Under the pieces are notes generated by a model that saw only the letters and a program-made list of their open reading frames with translations, was not told where the DNA came from and ran no database searches. From Trebonia sp. (GTDB lineage Bacteria > Actinomycetota > Actinomycetes > Streptosporangiales > Streptosporangiaceae), in NCBI GenBank assembly GCA_030038035.1, contig JASHPP010000225.1, positions 1 to 12,630 on the forward strand: DNA of 12,630 bases, given 5' to 3'. This document shows, in pieces, positions 1 to 7,007 of the stretch. The stretch's first letter is position 1. Every line of letters starts with the position of its first letter. A program made the translations under genes and the position numbers.

Positions 1-755
1 CCCGCGTCGCCGAGCATGGCGCGCTCGCCGAGGTCCTCGGGCGCCATCGCGAGCGCCGCGCCGAGCGGGGCGGCGACGGGTTCGGCGCCGCCACCGGCGG
101 CGATGAGCGCCGCCGACGCGGCCGCCACCTTGATGGCGCGGCCCGGGCGGAGGTCGAAGAGGTTGAGCAGGTTCGCCCCGCCCGCGATCAGGCCGGCGTT
201 GATCGCGACGTCCCAGGGGGGCATGGGGGGGCGGGCAGCCCCCCCATACGGGGGGGTCACCGGGGGGGTCGTCCCCCCGGGGGCAAGCAGCACCGCGCTG
301 GCAAGCGCGGTCGCGGCGAGGCCGCCGAGCTTGACCGCGCCGGTCGTCACCTCGCCGCGCGCCAGCGCGCCGAGGTGCCCGCGCAGCCCGCGCCGCTTGC
401 CCGAGCCGGCGAGGTCGTCGTAGATCCCGAACCCGGCGGCGCCGACCCCCGCGAGGGCGAGGGCCCGGGCGGTGCGAGGCGCCACGGTCCGTTCGGGATA
501 AATGGCTTGAATGACCACCGCACCCAGAGCCGCGGCAGGGCCTTCGAGCAGGGTGACCGCCTCGCCGCGGTGGTTGGTGCGGGTCCAGGCCTTCTCCCCG
601 CCCGGCGGGTGCCTGCGCAGCGCCGCGTACGCGGCACGCGCCGCGCCGCCCGCGGCGAAGCAGGCGACGGCCGCGGACAGGGCGCCAGACAGAGCGCCAG
701 ACGGGACGCCAGGCGGGGCGCCGGACCCGTCGGCGGCGGCGCCGCGTCGCGTCAC
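1..755 (-). CDS. MraY/WecA-family phosphoglycosyl transferase-like membrane protein (3' end outside window)
   Basis: The frame is open from a GTG at 755 to the window edge (251 codons). The GTG shares GTGA with the steB stop, so translation is probably coupled. Recognisable pieces in order are TNHRGE and TLLEGPAA (about residues 60-75), GIYDDLAG followed by a K-R-G-L-R-G-H-L segment (about 110-130), a GEVTTGAVKLGG segment, GANLLNLFDLRPGRA (about 190-205) and, at the edge, LGDAG. This order matches the glycosyltransferase family 4 / MraY-WecA group, which transfers a phospho-sugar from a UDP-sugar to a polyprenyl phosphate. The Asp pair of YDD, the N-L-F-D segment and GDAG fit its acidic loops. 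The exact substrate is unknown. The N-terminus holds Gly-Ala-Leu/Pro repeats and residues about 158-180 are Pro/Gly-rich, encoded by homopolymer runs. Both flanks of that insert stay in the same frame. Position after steA-steB suggests an envelope role, which is inference. Confidence 0.75.
   Translation of the reverse strand, partial: MTRRGAAADGSGAPPGVPSGALSGALSAAVACFAAGGAARAAYAALRRHPPGGEKAWTRTNHRGEAVTLLEGPAAALGAVVIQAIYPERTVAPRTARALALAGVGAAGFGIYDDLAGSGKRRGLRGHLGALARGEVTTGAVKLGGLAATALASAVLLAPGGTTPPVTPPYGGAARPPMPPWDVAINAGLIAGGANLLNLFDLRPGRAIKVAAASAALIAAGGGAEPVAAPLGAALAMAPEDLGERAMLGDA
216..283. repeat. Block of G/C homopolymer runs inside the MraY-like gene
   Basis: Within 68 bases there are G runs at 216-221, 225-231, 250-256, 262-268 and 279-283, and C runs at 239-245 and 273-278, five to seven bases each. 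Runs 239-245 and 250-256 form a perfect 7-bp hairpin with loop ATAC. Runs 262-268 and 273-278 form a second with loop TCGT. The four plus-strand G runs could also form a quadruplex. The block encodes a Pro/Gly-rich insert between two well-preserved parts of the enzyme and keeps the frame. Such runs are slippage-prone in replication and in sequencing. Confidence 0.8.
676..723. repeat. Four tandem 12-bp repeats near the 5' end of the MraY-like gene
   Basis: Four imperfect 12-base units follow one another at 676-687, 688-699, 700-711 and 712-723, each close to GACAGGGCGCCA on the plus strand. The unit is a multiple of three, so a copy-number change adds or removes four residues of a Gly/Ala/Ser/Pro/Leu linker (for example SGAL, PGVP) ahead of the first hydrophobic segment without changing the frame. 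Confidence 0.8.
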
Positions 756-1807
756 TTCTTCTTCACGGGCTTCTTGCCCTTTCCCGTCGCCGTCGGGTGC
801 GGTGTCGGCGTCACGCTCACGCTCGCGCTCGGTGACGAGGATGGGGACGGCACGGGAACGGGGCTGAGCGCGGAGGCACCCGAGACACCGTAGCTGTTCG
901 GCTTCTTGCCCGCCAGCTGCGCCGCCAGCGCCTCCACCACGGTGATCTGGCCGAGTGTGGTGTCCGCGTCGTCGATGGTGGACGCCATGCTCGAGGCGCT
1001 GCTCGACCGCAGCACGGAAATCGCGCTGCCCGACTGTGCCGAGCCGGCCGTCCCGCCGACGACCACGGTGGCGGCGCTCGCGCTCGCGAACTCGGGCGTG
1101 ATCGCGAGCAGCACCTGGTTGGCCGGGTCGTTCGCGCCGTCCGCCGGCGCGGTCTGCGGGGTGACGAGCACGGCGAGCGTGGCCCCGCCCGTCGGCGTGC
1201 CGCTGACCGTCAGGTAGCCGGCCTGCGCGTAGGCGCTGAGCAGGGTCTGCGCGCCCGAGGCCGACAGCAGCGGCAGGCTCCCCGCCTTGGTCAGGAGCGC
1301 GGCCGCGATCAGCTGCGCCGCCTGCTGCTGGGGGGCGGTCTGCGGATCGGCCGGCGCGTCGAGCGCCACGTCGTCGGTGCTCGCGATCTGGCTGTCGATG
1401 CTGTCGAGGCTAGACTGCGTGGCCCCGCTGAGGTCGTTGAACGCCGGCTGCAGGGCGACCAGGCCGGTGACGGTGGCGCCGGCGGTCACCGCGGCCTGCC
1501 TGATCCCGTCCACGACCGAGCCCTGCGCGCCTGGCTCGGTGATGATCACGACGCCATCGCCGGTGAGCAGGCCGCCGAGCAGCCGCGGCTCGGCCGTCTG
1601 CAGGTACTGCTCCTCCGCGCTGGCCTGCGTCTGGTAGTCGGCGCGTTGCGCGTCGGCGGCGTCGAGTTCGTTTCTCAGATAGTTCGCTGTCGCCTGGAGC
1701 GCGTCGATGGTGTGGCCCTGCAGCTCGGTCGAGCCGAGCACGATGCCGATCGCCAGCGCCAGGAACACGGCGACGATCGAGACCAGGTGGTATCGGAAGT
1801 CGATCAC
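752..1807 (-). CDS. steB: SteB/MctB family membrane-anchored protein (copper transporter family)
   Basis: A 351-residue protein with a GTG start at 1807 that shares GTGA with the steA stop. The N-terminus MIDFRYHLVS followed by a hydrophobic helix (about residues 8-26, ending in GIVLGS) is the signature of the MctB family (mycobacterial Rv1698; corynebacterial SteB). A heptad-like Ala/Gln/Glu-rich stretch (about 34-72) looks like a coiled coil, followed by an alternating globular part with GDGVVIITEPGA. The last ~50 residues are a Ser/Pro/Thr-rich tail ending in a Lys cluster (KGKKPVKKK), longer than I would expect for the mycobacterial protein. MctB is reported to lower intracellular copper and SteB to work with SteA at the division ring. 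The steA coupling here favours the envelope/division role, and copper is not excluded. It is likely a single-pass protein with an extracytoplasmic C-terminal domain. Confidence 0.9.
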   Translation of the reverse strand: MIDFRYHLVSIVAVFLALAIGIVLGSTELQGHTIDALQATANYLRNELDAADAQRADYQTQASAEEQYLQTAEPRLLGGLLTGDGVVIITEPGAQGSVVDGIRQAAVTAGATVTGLVALQPAFNDLSGATQSSLDSIDSQIASTDDVALDAPADPQTAPQQQAAQLIAAALLTKAGSLPLLSASGAQTLLSAYAQAGYLTVSGTPTGGATLAVLVTPQTAPADGANDPANQVLLAITPEFASASAATVVVGGTAGSAQSGSAISVLRSSSASSMASTIDDADTTLGQITVVEALAAQLAGKKPNSYGVSGASALSPVPVPSPSSSPSASVSVTPTPHPTATGKGKKPVKKK

Positions 1808-3000
1808 TTGAACAGTCCAGTGAACCAGTAGAGGAAGTTGTGCCAGGTGGCGCCGAAGTAGTCCCCGAGAATCGGGCCCGCGGGCGAGAACGCGACCGCG
1901 ATCGCGATCGTGAACGCGGCGGCGAGCACGAGCACGATCAGCGCCCAGCCGGAGATCCGGCTCTGGTAGAGCTGGTGCACGCCCTTCGCGTTGACGAGCT
2001 TGCCGCCGACCCGCAGATGGGTCAGGAACGTGCTGGCCATGCCCGGGCGGCCCTTGTCGAGGAACTCCTCCAGGGTCCAGTGCGTGCCGACCACCGCGAT
2101 CAGGCTGGCGCCGCAGGCGTCGGCAAGCAGCAGTGCCACGTCCTCGCTCGTGCCCGGCGCGGGAAGCGGCACGGCCTGGAGGCCGAGCGAGGTGACCCGC
2201 GCCAGCCCGGGCGCGCGGCCGTCGGGGTAGGCGTGCACGACCAGCTCGGCGCCCGAGCAGAGCGCCTCGTCGGAGATCGAGTCCATGTCCCCGATGATCA
2301 CCTGCGGCCGGTAGCCCGCGTCGAGCAGCGCGTCCGCGCCCCCGTCGACCGCCATCATCACCGGCCGGTACTCGCGGATGTACGGCCGCAGCGTCCGCAG
2401 GTCCTCCCGGTACCGGTAGCCGCGCACCACGACGAGCACGTGCTTGCCCTTCATCGCGGTGGCGAGTTGCGGCACGGGCACGCCGTTGGTGAGCAGGTCG
2501 TGCTCACCGCGCAGGAACTCCAGCGTGTTCTCCGCGAACGAGTCGATCTGGCCGGTCACGCCCGCGGTGGCCTCCGCCATCGCCGCGTCCAGCGTGCCCC
2601 GGCTCTGCAGCACGCCCTTGGCGACCACCTGGTCCCCCGCGTAGAGAACCTCGCCGTCGAGACGGACTTCTGCGCCGTCGGCGACCCGGGCGAGCACGTC
2701 GGAGCCGGCGTCGTCCACCAGCGGGATCCCGGCGTCGATGAGCAGCTGCGGGCCAAGGTTCGGGTACCTGCCGGTGATCGACTTCGCGGCGTTCACGACG
2801 GCGGCCACCTTGCAGGCGATCAGCTCATCGGCGCTCACCCGGTCCAGGTCAGCGTGGTCGATGATCGCGATGTCACCGGGGTTCAGCCGCCTTACCAGCA
2901 CCTTCGTCCGCAGGTCCACCCGGGCGACGCCGACGATGCCGGGCGGCTCATCGGCCCTTCCCCGCCTGAGGTGCGCGAACCTTACGGACGGTCTTCTCAT
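1804..3000 (-). CDS. steA: SteA, putative cytokinetic ring protein with thiamine pyrophosphokinase-like domain
   Basis: 398 residues from ATG at 3000, close to the usual length of this actinobacterial family. Residues 20-100 carry the hallmark PPGIVGVARVDLRTK, RLNPGDIAIIDHADLDRVS and NAAKSITGRYPNLGP segments. Residues about 188-300 resemble the catalytic core of thiamine pyrophosphokinase (VVVRGYRYREDL, AVDGGADALLDAGYRPQ, IIGDMDSISD). A strong transmembrane helix lies at about 351-371, with an aromatic tail ending the protein. In Corynebacterium, SteA and SteB localise to the division site and affect cell-wall cleavage. Whether the TPPK-like fold is catalytic is unsettled. The start is supported by AGGA-type purine stretches just upstream, one inside a hairpin (3011-3026). 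It overlaps steB by 4 bp and is divergent from selD across 56 bp. Confidence 0.93.
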   Translation of the reverse strand: MRRPSVRFAHLRRGRADEPPGIVGVARVDLRTKVLVRRLNPGDIAIIDHADLDRVSADELIACKVAAVVNAAKSITGRYPNLGPQLLIDAGIPLVDDAGSDVLARVADGAEVRLDGEVLYAGDQVVAKGVLQSRGTLDAAMAEATAGVTGQIDSFAENTLEFLRGEHDLLTNGVPVPQLATAMKGKHVLVVVRGYRYREDLRTLRPYIREYRPVMMAVDGGADALLDAGYRPQVIIGDMDSISDEALCSGAELVVHAYPDGRAPGLARVTSLGLQAVPLPAPGTSEDVALLLADACGASLIAVVGTHWTLEEFLDKGRPGMASTFLTHLRVGGKLVNAKGVHQLYQSRISGWALIVLVLAAAFTIAIAVAFSPAGPILGDYFGATWHNFLYWFTGLFK

Positions 3001-3010
3001 CGTCCTTCAT

Positions 3011-3026
3011 CCTGCCAGTGGGCAGG
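3011..3026. promoter_or_regulatory. Perfect inverted repeat CCTGCC-N4-GGCAGG between steA and selD
   Basis: A 6-bp perfect inverted repeat with loop AGTG sits in the 56-bp divergent spacer. For steA it lies in the 5' leader and its downstream arm contains the AGGA nearest to a useful Shine-Dalgarno distance. For selD it covers the position where a -35 element would lie. It could be an operator serving both genes or an mRNA hairpin limiting steA translation. Only the repeat itself is directly seen. Confidence 0.4.
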
Positions 3027-3044
3027 CACCCGGCCGGCTAGGCA

Positions 3045-3050
3045 TATCGT
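3045..3050 (+). promoter_or_regulatory. Candidate -10 (TATCGT) for leaderless selD transcript
   Basis: TATCGT fits the actinobacterial TAnnnT -10 pattern and ends 6 bases before the selD GTG, placing the transcription start at or next to the start codon. No convincing -35 and no Shine-Dalgarno sequence are present, which agrees with a leaderless mRNA. Confidence 0.4.
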
Positions 3051-3056
3051 TGACTC

Positions 3057-4127
3057 GTGACTGTCCAGCCTGCCTCGGTCCGCCTCACGTCCTTGTCCCA
3101 CGGCGCCGGCTGTGCGTGCAAGCTACCACTGTCGGCTCTGGACAAGCTGATGGTTTCCCTCGGCGGTTCCGGCGATGTGCTCGGCGCCGCGGGCGGCGAC
3201 CTGCTCGTCGGCGCCGCCGAGGGCGACGACGCCGCCGTCCTGCGGCTCGACGACCAGCGCGCGCTCGTGCTCACCACCGATTTTTTCACGCCTATCGTGG
3301 ACGACGCGCGGGACTGGGGGCGTATCGCCGCCGCGAACGCCCTCTCCGACGTCTACGCGATGGGCGGGCGTCCGCTGCTGGCCCTGAACCTGACCGCCTG
3401 GCCGGGTGAGACGCTGCCGCTTGAGATCCTCGCCGAGGTGCTCCGCGGCGGCGCCGCGGTCGCGGCGGAGGCCGGGTGCCTGGTCGTCGGCGGGCACACG
3501 ATCGACGACCCTGAGCCGAAATACGGCATGGCGGTCGTCGGGCTGGCGGCGCCGGCGCGGCTGCTGACCATCGACACGGCGCGGCCGGGCGACACGCTCG
3601 TGCTCACCAAGCCCGTCGGCACCGGCGTGGTCGCGACCGCGCACAAGCGCGGGGCCGCGCCGGGCGACGTGCTTGCCGCCGCCGTCGCGACGATGACGAC
3701 GCTCAACGCGGCGGCCAGCGAGGCGGCGCTGGCCGCGGACGTGGTGGCGGCGACGGACATCACGGGCTTTTCGCTGCTCGGCCACCTGCACCGGCTGCTG
3801 CGCGCCAGCGGGGTGAGCGCCGTCGTGGACGCCGGGGCGGTGCCGCTGCTGCCCGGGGCGCTCGAGCTGACCGCGGCCGGCTACGTGTCCGGGGGCACCC
3901 GCAACAACATCGCCTACCTCGCGCCGTGGACGTCCATCTCCGCCGGCGTGCCCGAGCCCGTGGCCGTGCTGCTGCAGGACGCGCAGACATCGGGCGGCCT
4001 GCTGCTCGCCGCGCCGCCACCCGCGACCGCGACGCTGCTTGCCGAACTCGGGCGGCGCGGCGTGCTTGCCGCCGTCGTCGGCCGTGTCACGGAAGGCACG
4101 CCCGGCCACGTCGAGGTCCGCCCGTAG
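3057..4127 (+). CDS. selD: Selenide, water dikinase (selenophosphate synthetase)
   Basis: 356 residues, GTG start, slightly longer than E. coli SelD. It makes selenophosphate from selenide and ATP, the selenium donor for selenocysteine, 2-selenouridine in tRNA and small selenometabolites. Visible motifs: the N-terminal SHGAGCACK with catalytic Cys19 (a plain TGT codon, not Sec) and Lys22; GDDAAV at 56-61; the metal/ATP-binding TTDFFTPIVDD at 73-83; NALSDVYAMGG at 94-104; GGHTIDDPEPKYG at 145-157. All expected catalytic segments are present. No selA, selB, tRNA-Sec or mnmH is seen nearby. It precedes the egt operon on the same strand, 220 bp away. The start is chosen because the GTG directly precedes the conserved N-terminus and sits 6 bp after a TAnnnT box. 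Confidence 0.95.
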   Translation: MTVQPASVRLTSLSHGAGCACKLPLSALDKLMVSLGGSGDVLGAAGGDLLVGAAEGDDAAVLRLDDQRALVLTTDFFTPIVDDARDWGRIAAANALSDVYAMGGRPLLALNLTAWPGETLPLEILAEVLRGGAAVAAEAGCLVVGGHTIDDPEPKYGMAVVGLAAPARLLTIDTARPGDTLVLTKPVGTGVVATAHKRGAAPGDVLAAAVATMTTLNAAASEAALAADVVAATDITGFSLLGHLHRLLRASGVSAVVDAGAVPLLPGALELTAAGYVSGGTRNNIAYLAPWTSISAGVPEPVAVLLQDAQTSGGLLLAAPPPATATLLAELGRRGVLAAVVGRVTEGTPGHVEVRP

Positions 4128-4196
4128 TTTCCTGGGCAGGAGCGGGACTGGATAAGGGCGGGCGCAGGCCCGTTGCGGGGTGTGGCATAGTGGTTT

Positions 4197-4212
4197 GTAA
4201 CAAATGCGTTAC
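4197..4212. promoter_or_regulatory. Inverted repeat GTAAC-N6-GTTAC upstream of egtA
   Basis: Two perfect 5-bp arms are separated by AAATGC in an AT-richer patch between selD and egtA. An overlapping smaller symmetry TTTGT-A-ACAAA lies at 4194-4204. The form resembles GlnR-type boxes of actinobacteria (GTnAC-N6-GnAAC) with one mismatch in the second half, so a nitrogen regulator is one possibility among several. It sits about 125 bp upstream of the proposed egtA -10, where an activator site or an upstream promoter operator could lie. Confidence 0.35.
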
Positions 4213-4335
4213 GGCGACTCAGGTGGGCATGTTCGCGCGTCGGGCGGCGGTCGGCAGCCGGCTGACGGGTCGCGCACTGCCCGGACAGTTCCCGGCGCGC
4301 CGCTTCCGCCCGGCTGTTTTGTCAGTGGTCGAGGT

Positions 4336-4341
4336 TATGGT
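4336..4341 (+). promoter_or_regulatory. Candidate -10 (TATGGT) for leaderless egtABCD transcript
   Basis: TATGGT matches TAnnnT and ends 6 bases before the egtA ATG, the same geometry as at selD. There is no Shine-Dalgarno sequence at proper distance (GAGG is 13 bases away). I see no good -35 at 16-18 bp. Confidence 0.4.
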
Positions 4342-4347
4342 GCCCTC

Positions 4348-5673
4348 ATGACGGTCGAGAACACGGGCCGCGCGGATGACGCCGCGCGGCACATCCGCGA
4401 ACAGCAGGCCGCCGAGCATATCCACGGGATCTGCCTGAAGACCGGGCCGCCGCGGCGGGTCGGCGTCGAACTCGAGTGGCTGGTGCGCGACGCGCGTGAT
4501 CCCGCCCTGCCGGTCCCGGCGGAGCGGATCGCCGCGGCCGTCTCGGCCTTCGGCGCCGAAGCGGGCGGAGGGGACGCGGACGCGCTGCCCTCCAGTTCCG
4601 CGCCGGGCGTGCTGCCGTCCGGCGCCGCGCTTACCTCAGAACCAGGCGGGCAGCTTGAGCTCAGCTCGCTGCCCGCGGACTCGCTCGCCGACTGCGTCCG
4701 ATCGACCGCCGCCGACCTCGCGGCACTGCGCGCGGCGGTCGCCGACGCCGGGCTTGAGCTCGCCGGGGTCGGCCTCGACCCGTTCCGCCTCCCGCGGCGC
4801 ATCCTGCGCCTGCCGCGGTACGCCGCGATGGAGGCCTTCTTCGACCGGGGCGGCCCGTGGGGCCGCCAGATGATGTGCGCCACCGCGTCGGTCCAGGTGT
4901 GCCTGGACGCCGGCGAGGACACCGACGGCTGCCGCGGGTACCGGGCACGCTGGCTGCTGCTGCACGCGATCGGGCCGGTGCTCGTGTCCGCGTTCGCCAA
5001 CTCCCCGCTGCGCGCCGGGCGGCCGACCGGCTGGCGATCGTCGCGGCAGCAGGTCTGGGCGCGCATGGACCCAGGACGGACGCGGCCGCCCCGGCTGACC
5101 GGCGACCCGCGCGCCAACTGGGCCGCGTACGCGCTTGACGCGCAGGTCATGTGCGTCCGCGAGGACGACTCCGCGGACTGGAGCGCCCCGCCCGGGCTGA
5201 CGCTGCGCGACTGGGTGCGCGGCGCGCCCATCGAGGGCGGCCTGCGCCCGCCGACGATCGAGGACCTGGACTACCACCTGTCCACGCTGTTCCCGCCGGT
5301 CCGCCCGCGCGGGCACTTCGAGCTGCGCATGATCGACGCGCAGCCCGGCAACGGCTGGGTGGTGCCCGCGGCGGTGGCCAGCGCGCTGCTGTCCGACGCG
5401 CGTGCCGGCGACGCGGCGATGGCCGCGGCGGAGCCGCTGTGGCACGGCTTGGACCACTCAGACGCCGGCCCGTGGGCGACCGCGGCCAGGTGCGGGCCTG
5501 CCAATCTCCTGCTGGCCCGGGCGAGCAGGGAGTGCTTCGCCGCGGCGCGCGGCGCGCTCGCCCGCCAGCAGCCGAACGCGCCGATCCTGGCGGCCGTGGA
5601 CGCCTTCATCGACCAGTACGTGAGCAAGGACCGGTGCCCGGCGGACGACCTTCTGGAGGACGCAGGCAGATGA
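4348..5673 (+). CDS. egtA: EgtA, glutamate-cysteine ligase of ergothioneine biosynthesis
   Basis: 441 residues from ATG at 4348. It joins glutamate and cysteine with ATP to give gamma-glutamylcysteine, the sulfur donor used by EgtB. VGVELEWLVRD (38-48) and SEPGGQLELSSLP (97-109) are the acidic and glycine-rich segments of the plant/actinobacterial GCS2-type ligase superfamily. Downstream are FDRGGPWGRQMMCATASVQVCLD, a segment with NSPLRAGRPTGWRSSRQQVW and RGHFELRMIDAQPGNGW, all typical of EgtA. An in-frame ATG at 4204 would add 48 residues encoded by the intergenic repeat region with no family resemblance, so I reject it. The stop overlaps egtB (ATGA). Length agrees with mycobacterial EgtA. 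The context with egtBCD makes the assignment firm over a generic gshA. Confidence 0.95.
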   Translation: MTVENTGRADDAARHIREQQAAEHIHGICLKTGPPRRVGVELEWLVRDARDPALPVPAERIAAAVSAFGAEAGGGDADALPSSSAPGVLPSGAALTSEPGGQLELSSLPADSLADCVRSTAADLAALRAAVADAGLELAGVGLDPFRLPRRILRLPRYAAMEAFFDRGGPWGRQMMCATASVQVCLDAGEDTDGCRGYRARWLLLHAIGPVLVSAFANSPLRAGRPTGWRSSRQQVWARMDPGRTRPPRLTGDPRANWAAYALDAQVMCVREDDSADWSAPPGLTLRDWVRGAPIEGGLRPPTIEDLDYHLSTLFPPVRPRGHFELRMIDAQPGNGWVVPAAVASALLSDARAGDAAMAAAEPLWHGLDHSDAGPWATAARCGPANLLLARASRECFAAARGALARQQPNAPILAAVDAFIDQYVSKDRCPADDLLEDAGR

Positions 5674-7007
5674 CCGAACACACGCAGGCCCTGCGGGGGC
5701 GGATCGCCGCGGAGTTGCTCGCGGCGCGCGACCGCACCACGCTGCTGACGACCGCGGTCGACGACGCGGACCTGGTCAGGCAGCACTCCCCGCTGATGTC
5801 GCCGCTGGTATGGGACCTGGCGCACGTCGCGAACCAGGAGGAGCTCTGGCTGCTGCGCGAGGTCGGCGGGCGCACGCCGATGCACCCGGAGATCGACCCG
5901 CTGTACAACGCGTTCGAGCACCCGCGCGCGGAGCGCCCGACGCTGCCGCTGCTGCCGCCGCACGAGGCACGCGGCTACGGTCACGAGGTGCGCGGCCGGG
6001 TCCTTGACCTGCTCGACCGGGTGCGGTTCGGCAGCGCGCGCGACGGCAACGGCGAGCGGCTGCTCGCCGACGGGTTCGCGTTCGGGATGATCGCGCAGCA
6101 CGAGGTGCAGCATGACGAGACCATGCTCGCCACCCACCAGCTGCGGATCGGTCCCCCGGTGCTGTCCGCGCCGGCGCCCGGCCCCGCGCCCGCCGACGCG
6201 GCGGCCCTGCCCGCCGAGGTGTTCGTGCCCGGCGGCCCCTTCACCATGGGCACCTCGGCCGAGCCCTGGGCGCTTGACAACGAGCGGCCCGCGCACGTGG
6301 TCGACGTGCCCGGGTTCTACCTGGACACGACGCCGGTGACCAACGCCGCGTACGCGCAGTTCATCGCCGACGGCGGCTACGACGACCCGCGCTTGTGGAC
6401 GGCCGGCGGCTGGGCGCACAGGCAGCGCGCCGGGCTGGCGGCACCCCTGTTCTGGCGGTGGGAGGGGGAATGGGTGCGGGTGTCGTTCGGGGTACCGGCA
6501 CCGATTATCCCGAACGAGCCGGTGTTGCACGTCTGCTGGTATGAGGCCGACGCGTACGCGCGGTGGGCCGGGCGGCGGCTTCCCGCCGAGGCCGAATGGG
6601 AAAAGGCCGCCCGGTACGACCCGGTCACCGGGCGGTCCCGCCGCTACCCCTGGGGCGACGACGATCCGACGCCGTCGCTGGCCAACCTGGGACAGCGGCA
6701 CCTGCGTCCCGCCCCGGCGGGCTCGTACCCGGCGGGCGCCGCGCCGTGCGGGGCGCGGCAGCTGATCGGCGACGTCTGGGAGTGGACGAGCTCGGACTTC
6801 CTGCCGTACCCGGGCTTTACCGCCTGGCCGTACAAGGAGTACTCGCAGGTGTTCTTCGGCCCCGAGTACAAGGTGCTGCGCGGCGGGGCCTTCGGGGTGT
6901 CGCCCGTGGCCTGCCGCGGGACGTTCAGGAACTGGGACTATCCGATCCGGCGGCAGATCTTCGCCGGCTTCCGGACCGCGCGCCCGGCCCCGGAGGCCGC
7001 GCGCTGA
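5670..7007 (+). CDS. egtB: EgtB, hercynine oxygenase (iron-dependent C-S bond forming)
   Basis: 445 residues, ATG at 5670 inside the egtA stop (ATGA). It couples hercynine and gamma-glutamylcysteine with O2 to the gamma-glutamyl-hercynylcysteine sulfoxide. The N-terminal DinB-like part carries the three-histidine iron site: His52 in DLAHVANQEELW and His144/His148 in QHEVQHDET. The C-terminal formylglycine-generating-enzyme-like (sulfatase-modifying) domain starts near residue 183 with FVPGGPFTMGT and includes CWYEADAYARWAGRRLPAEAEWEKAAR, GDVWEWTSSDF and the terminal FRNWDYPIRRQIFAGFR segment, which in structurally studied EgtB contributes substrate-binding Asp and Arg residues. All key residues seem present. 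The neighbouring egtA supports gamma-glutamylcysteine rather than free cysteine as substrate. It overlaps egtC by one base. Confidence 0.96.
   Translation: MTEHTQALRGRIAAELLAARDRTTLLTTAVDDADLVRQHSPLMSPLVWDLAHVANQEELWLLREVGGRTPMHPEIDPLYNAFEHPRAERPTLPLLPPHEARGYGHEVRGRVLDLLDRVRFGSARDGNGERLLADGFAFGMIAQHEVQHDETMLATHQLRIGPPVLSAPAPGPAPADAAALPAEVFVPGGPFTMGTSAEPWALDNERPAHVVDVPGFYLDTTPVTNAAYAQFIADGGYDDPRLWTAGGWAHRQRAGLAAPLFWRWEGEWVRVSFGVPAPIIPNEPVLHVCWYEADAYARWAGRRLPAEAEWEKAARYDPVTGRSRRYPWGDDDPTPSLANLGQRHLRPAPAGSYPAGAAPCGARQLIGDVWEWTSSDFLPYPGFTAWPYKEYSQVFFGPEYKVLRGGAFGVSPVACRGTFRNWDYPIRRQIFAGFRTARPAPEAAR

Noticed and set aside
1840..3060. A 406-codon plus-strand frame opposite steA
   Set aside because: Composed mostly of Arg, His, Asp, Gly and Val in a pattern typical of a reverse-complement shadow; steA itself has clear family motifs.
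3057..4127. Possible selenocysteine codon in SelD's active site
   Set aside because: The catalytic position is TGT (Cys19), so no recoding is involved, and no in-frame TGA occurs before the natural stop.
4166..4182. A small hairpin (CGGGC/GCCCG) after selD as a terminator
   Set aside because: Only about 5 bp of stem and no T-tract; such stems occur by chance throughout this DNA.
4204..4347. An upstream in-frame ATG that would extend EgtA by 48 residues
   Set aside because: It would start inside the GTAAC-N6-GTTAC repeat, encodes no conserved sequence, and the 4348 start gives the usual family length.
5271..6701. A 476-codon minus-strand frame across egtA-egtB
   Set aside because: Shadow of the egt genes, low-complexity sequence with no family resemblance.
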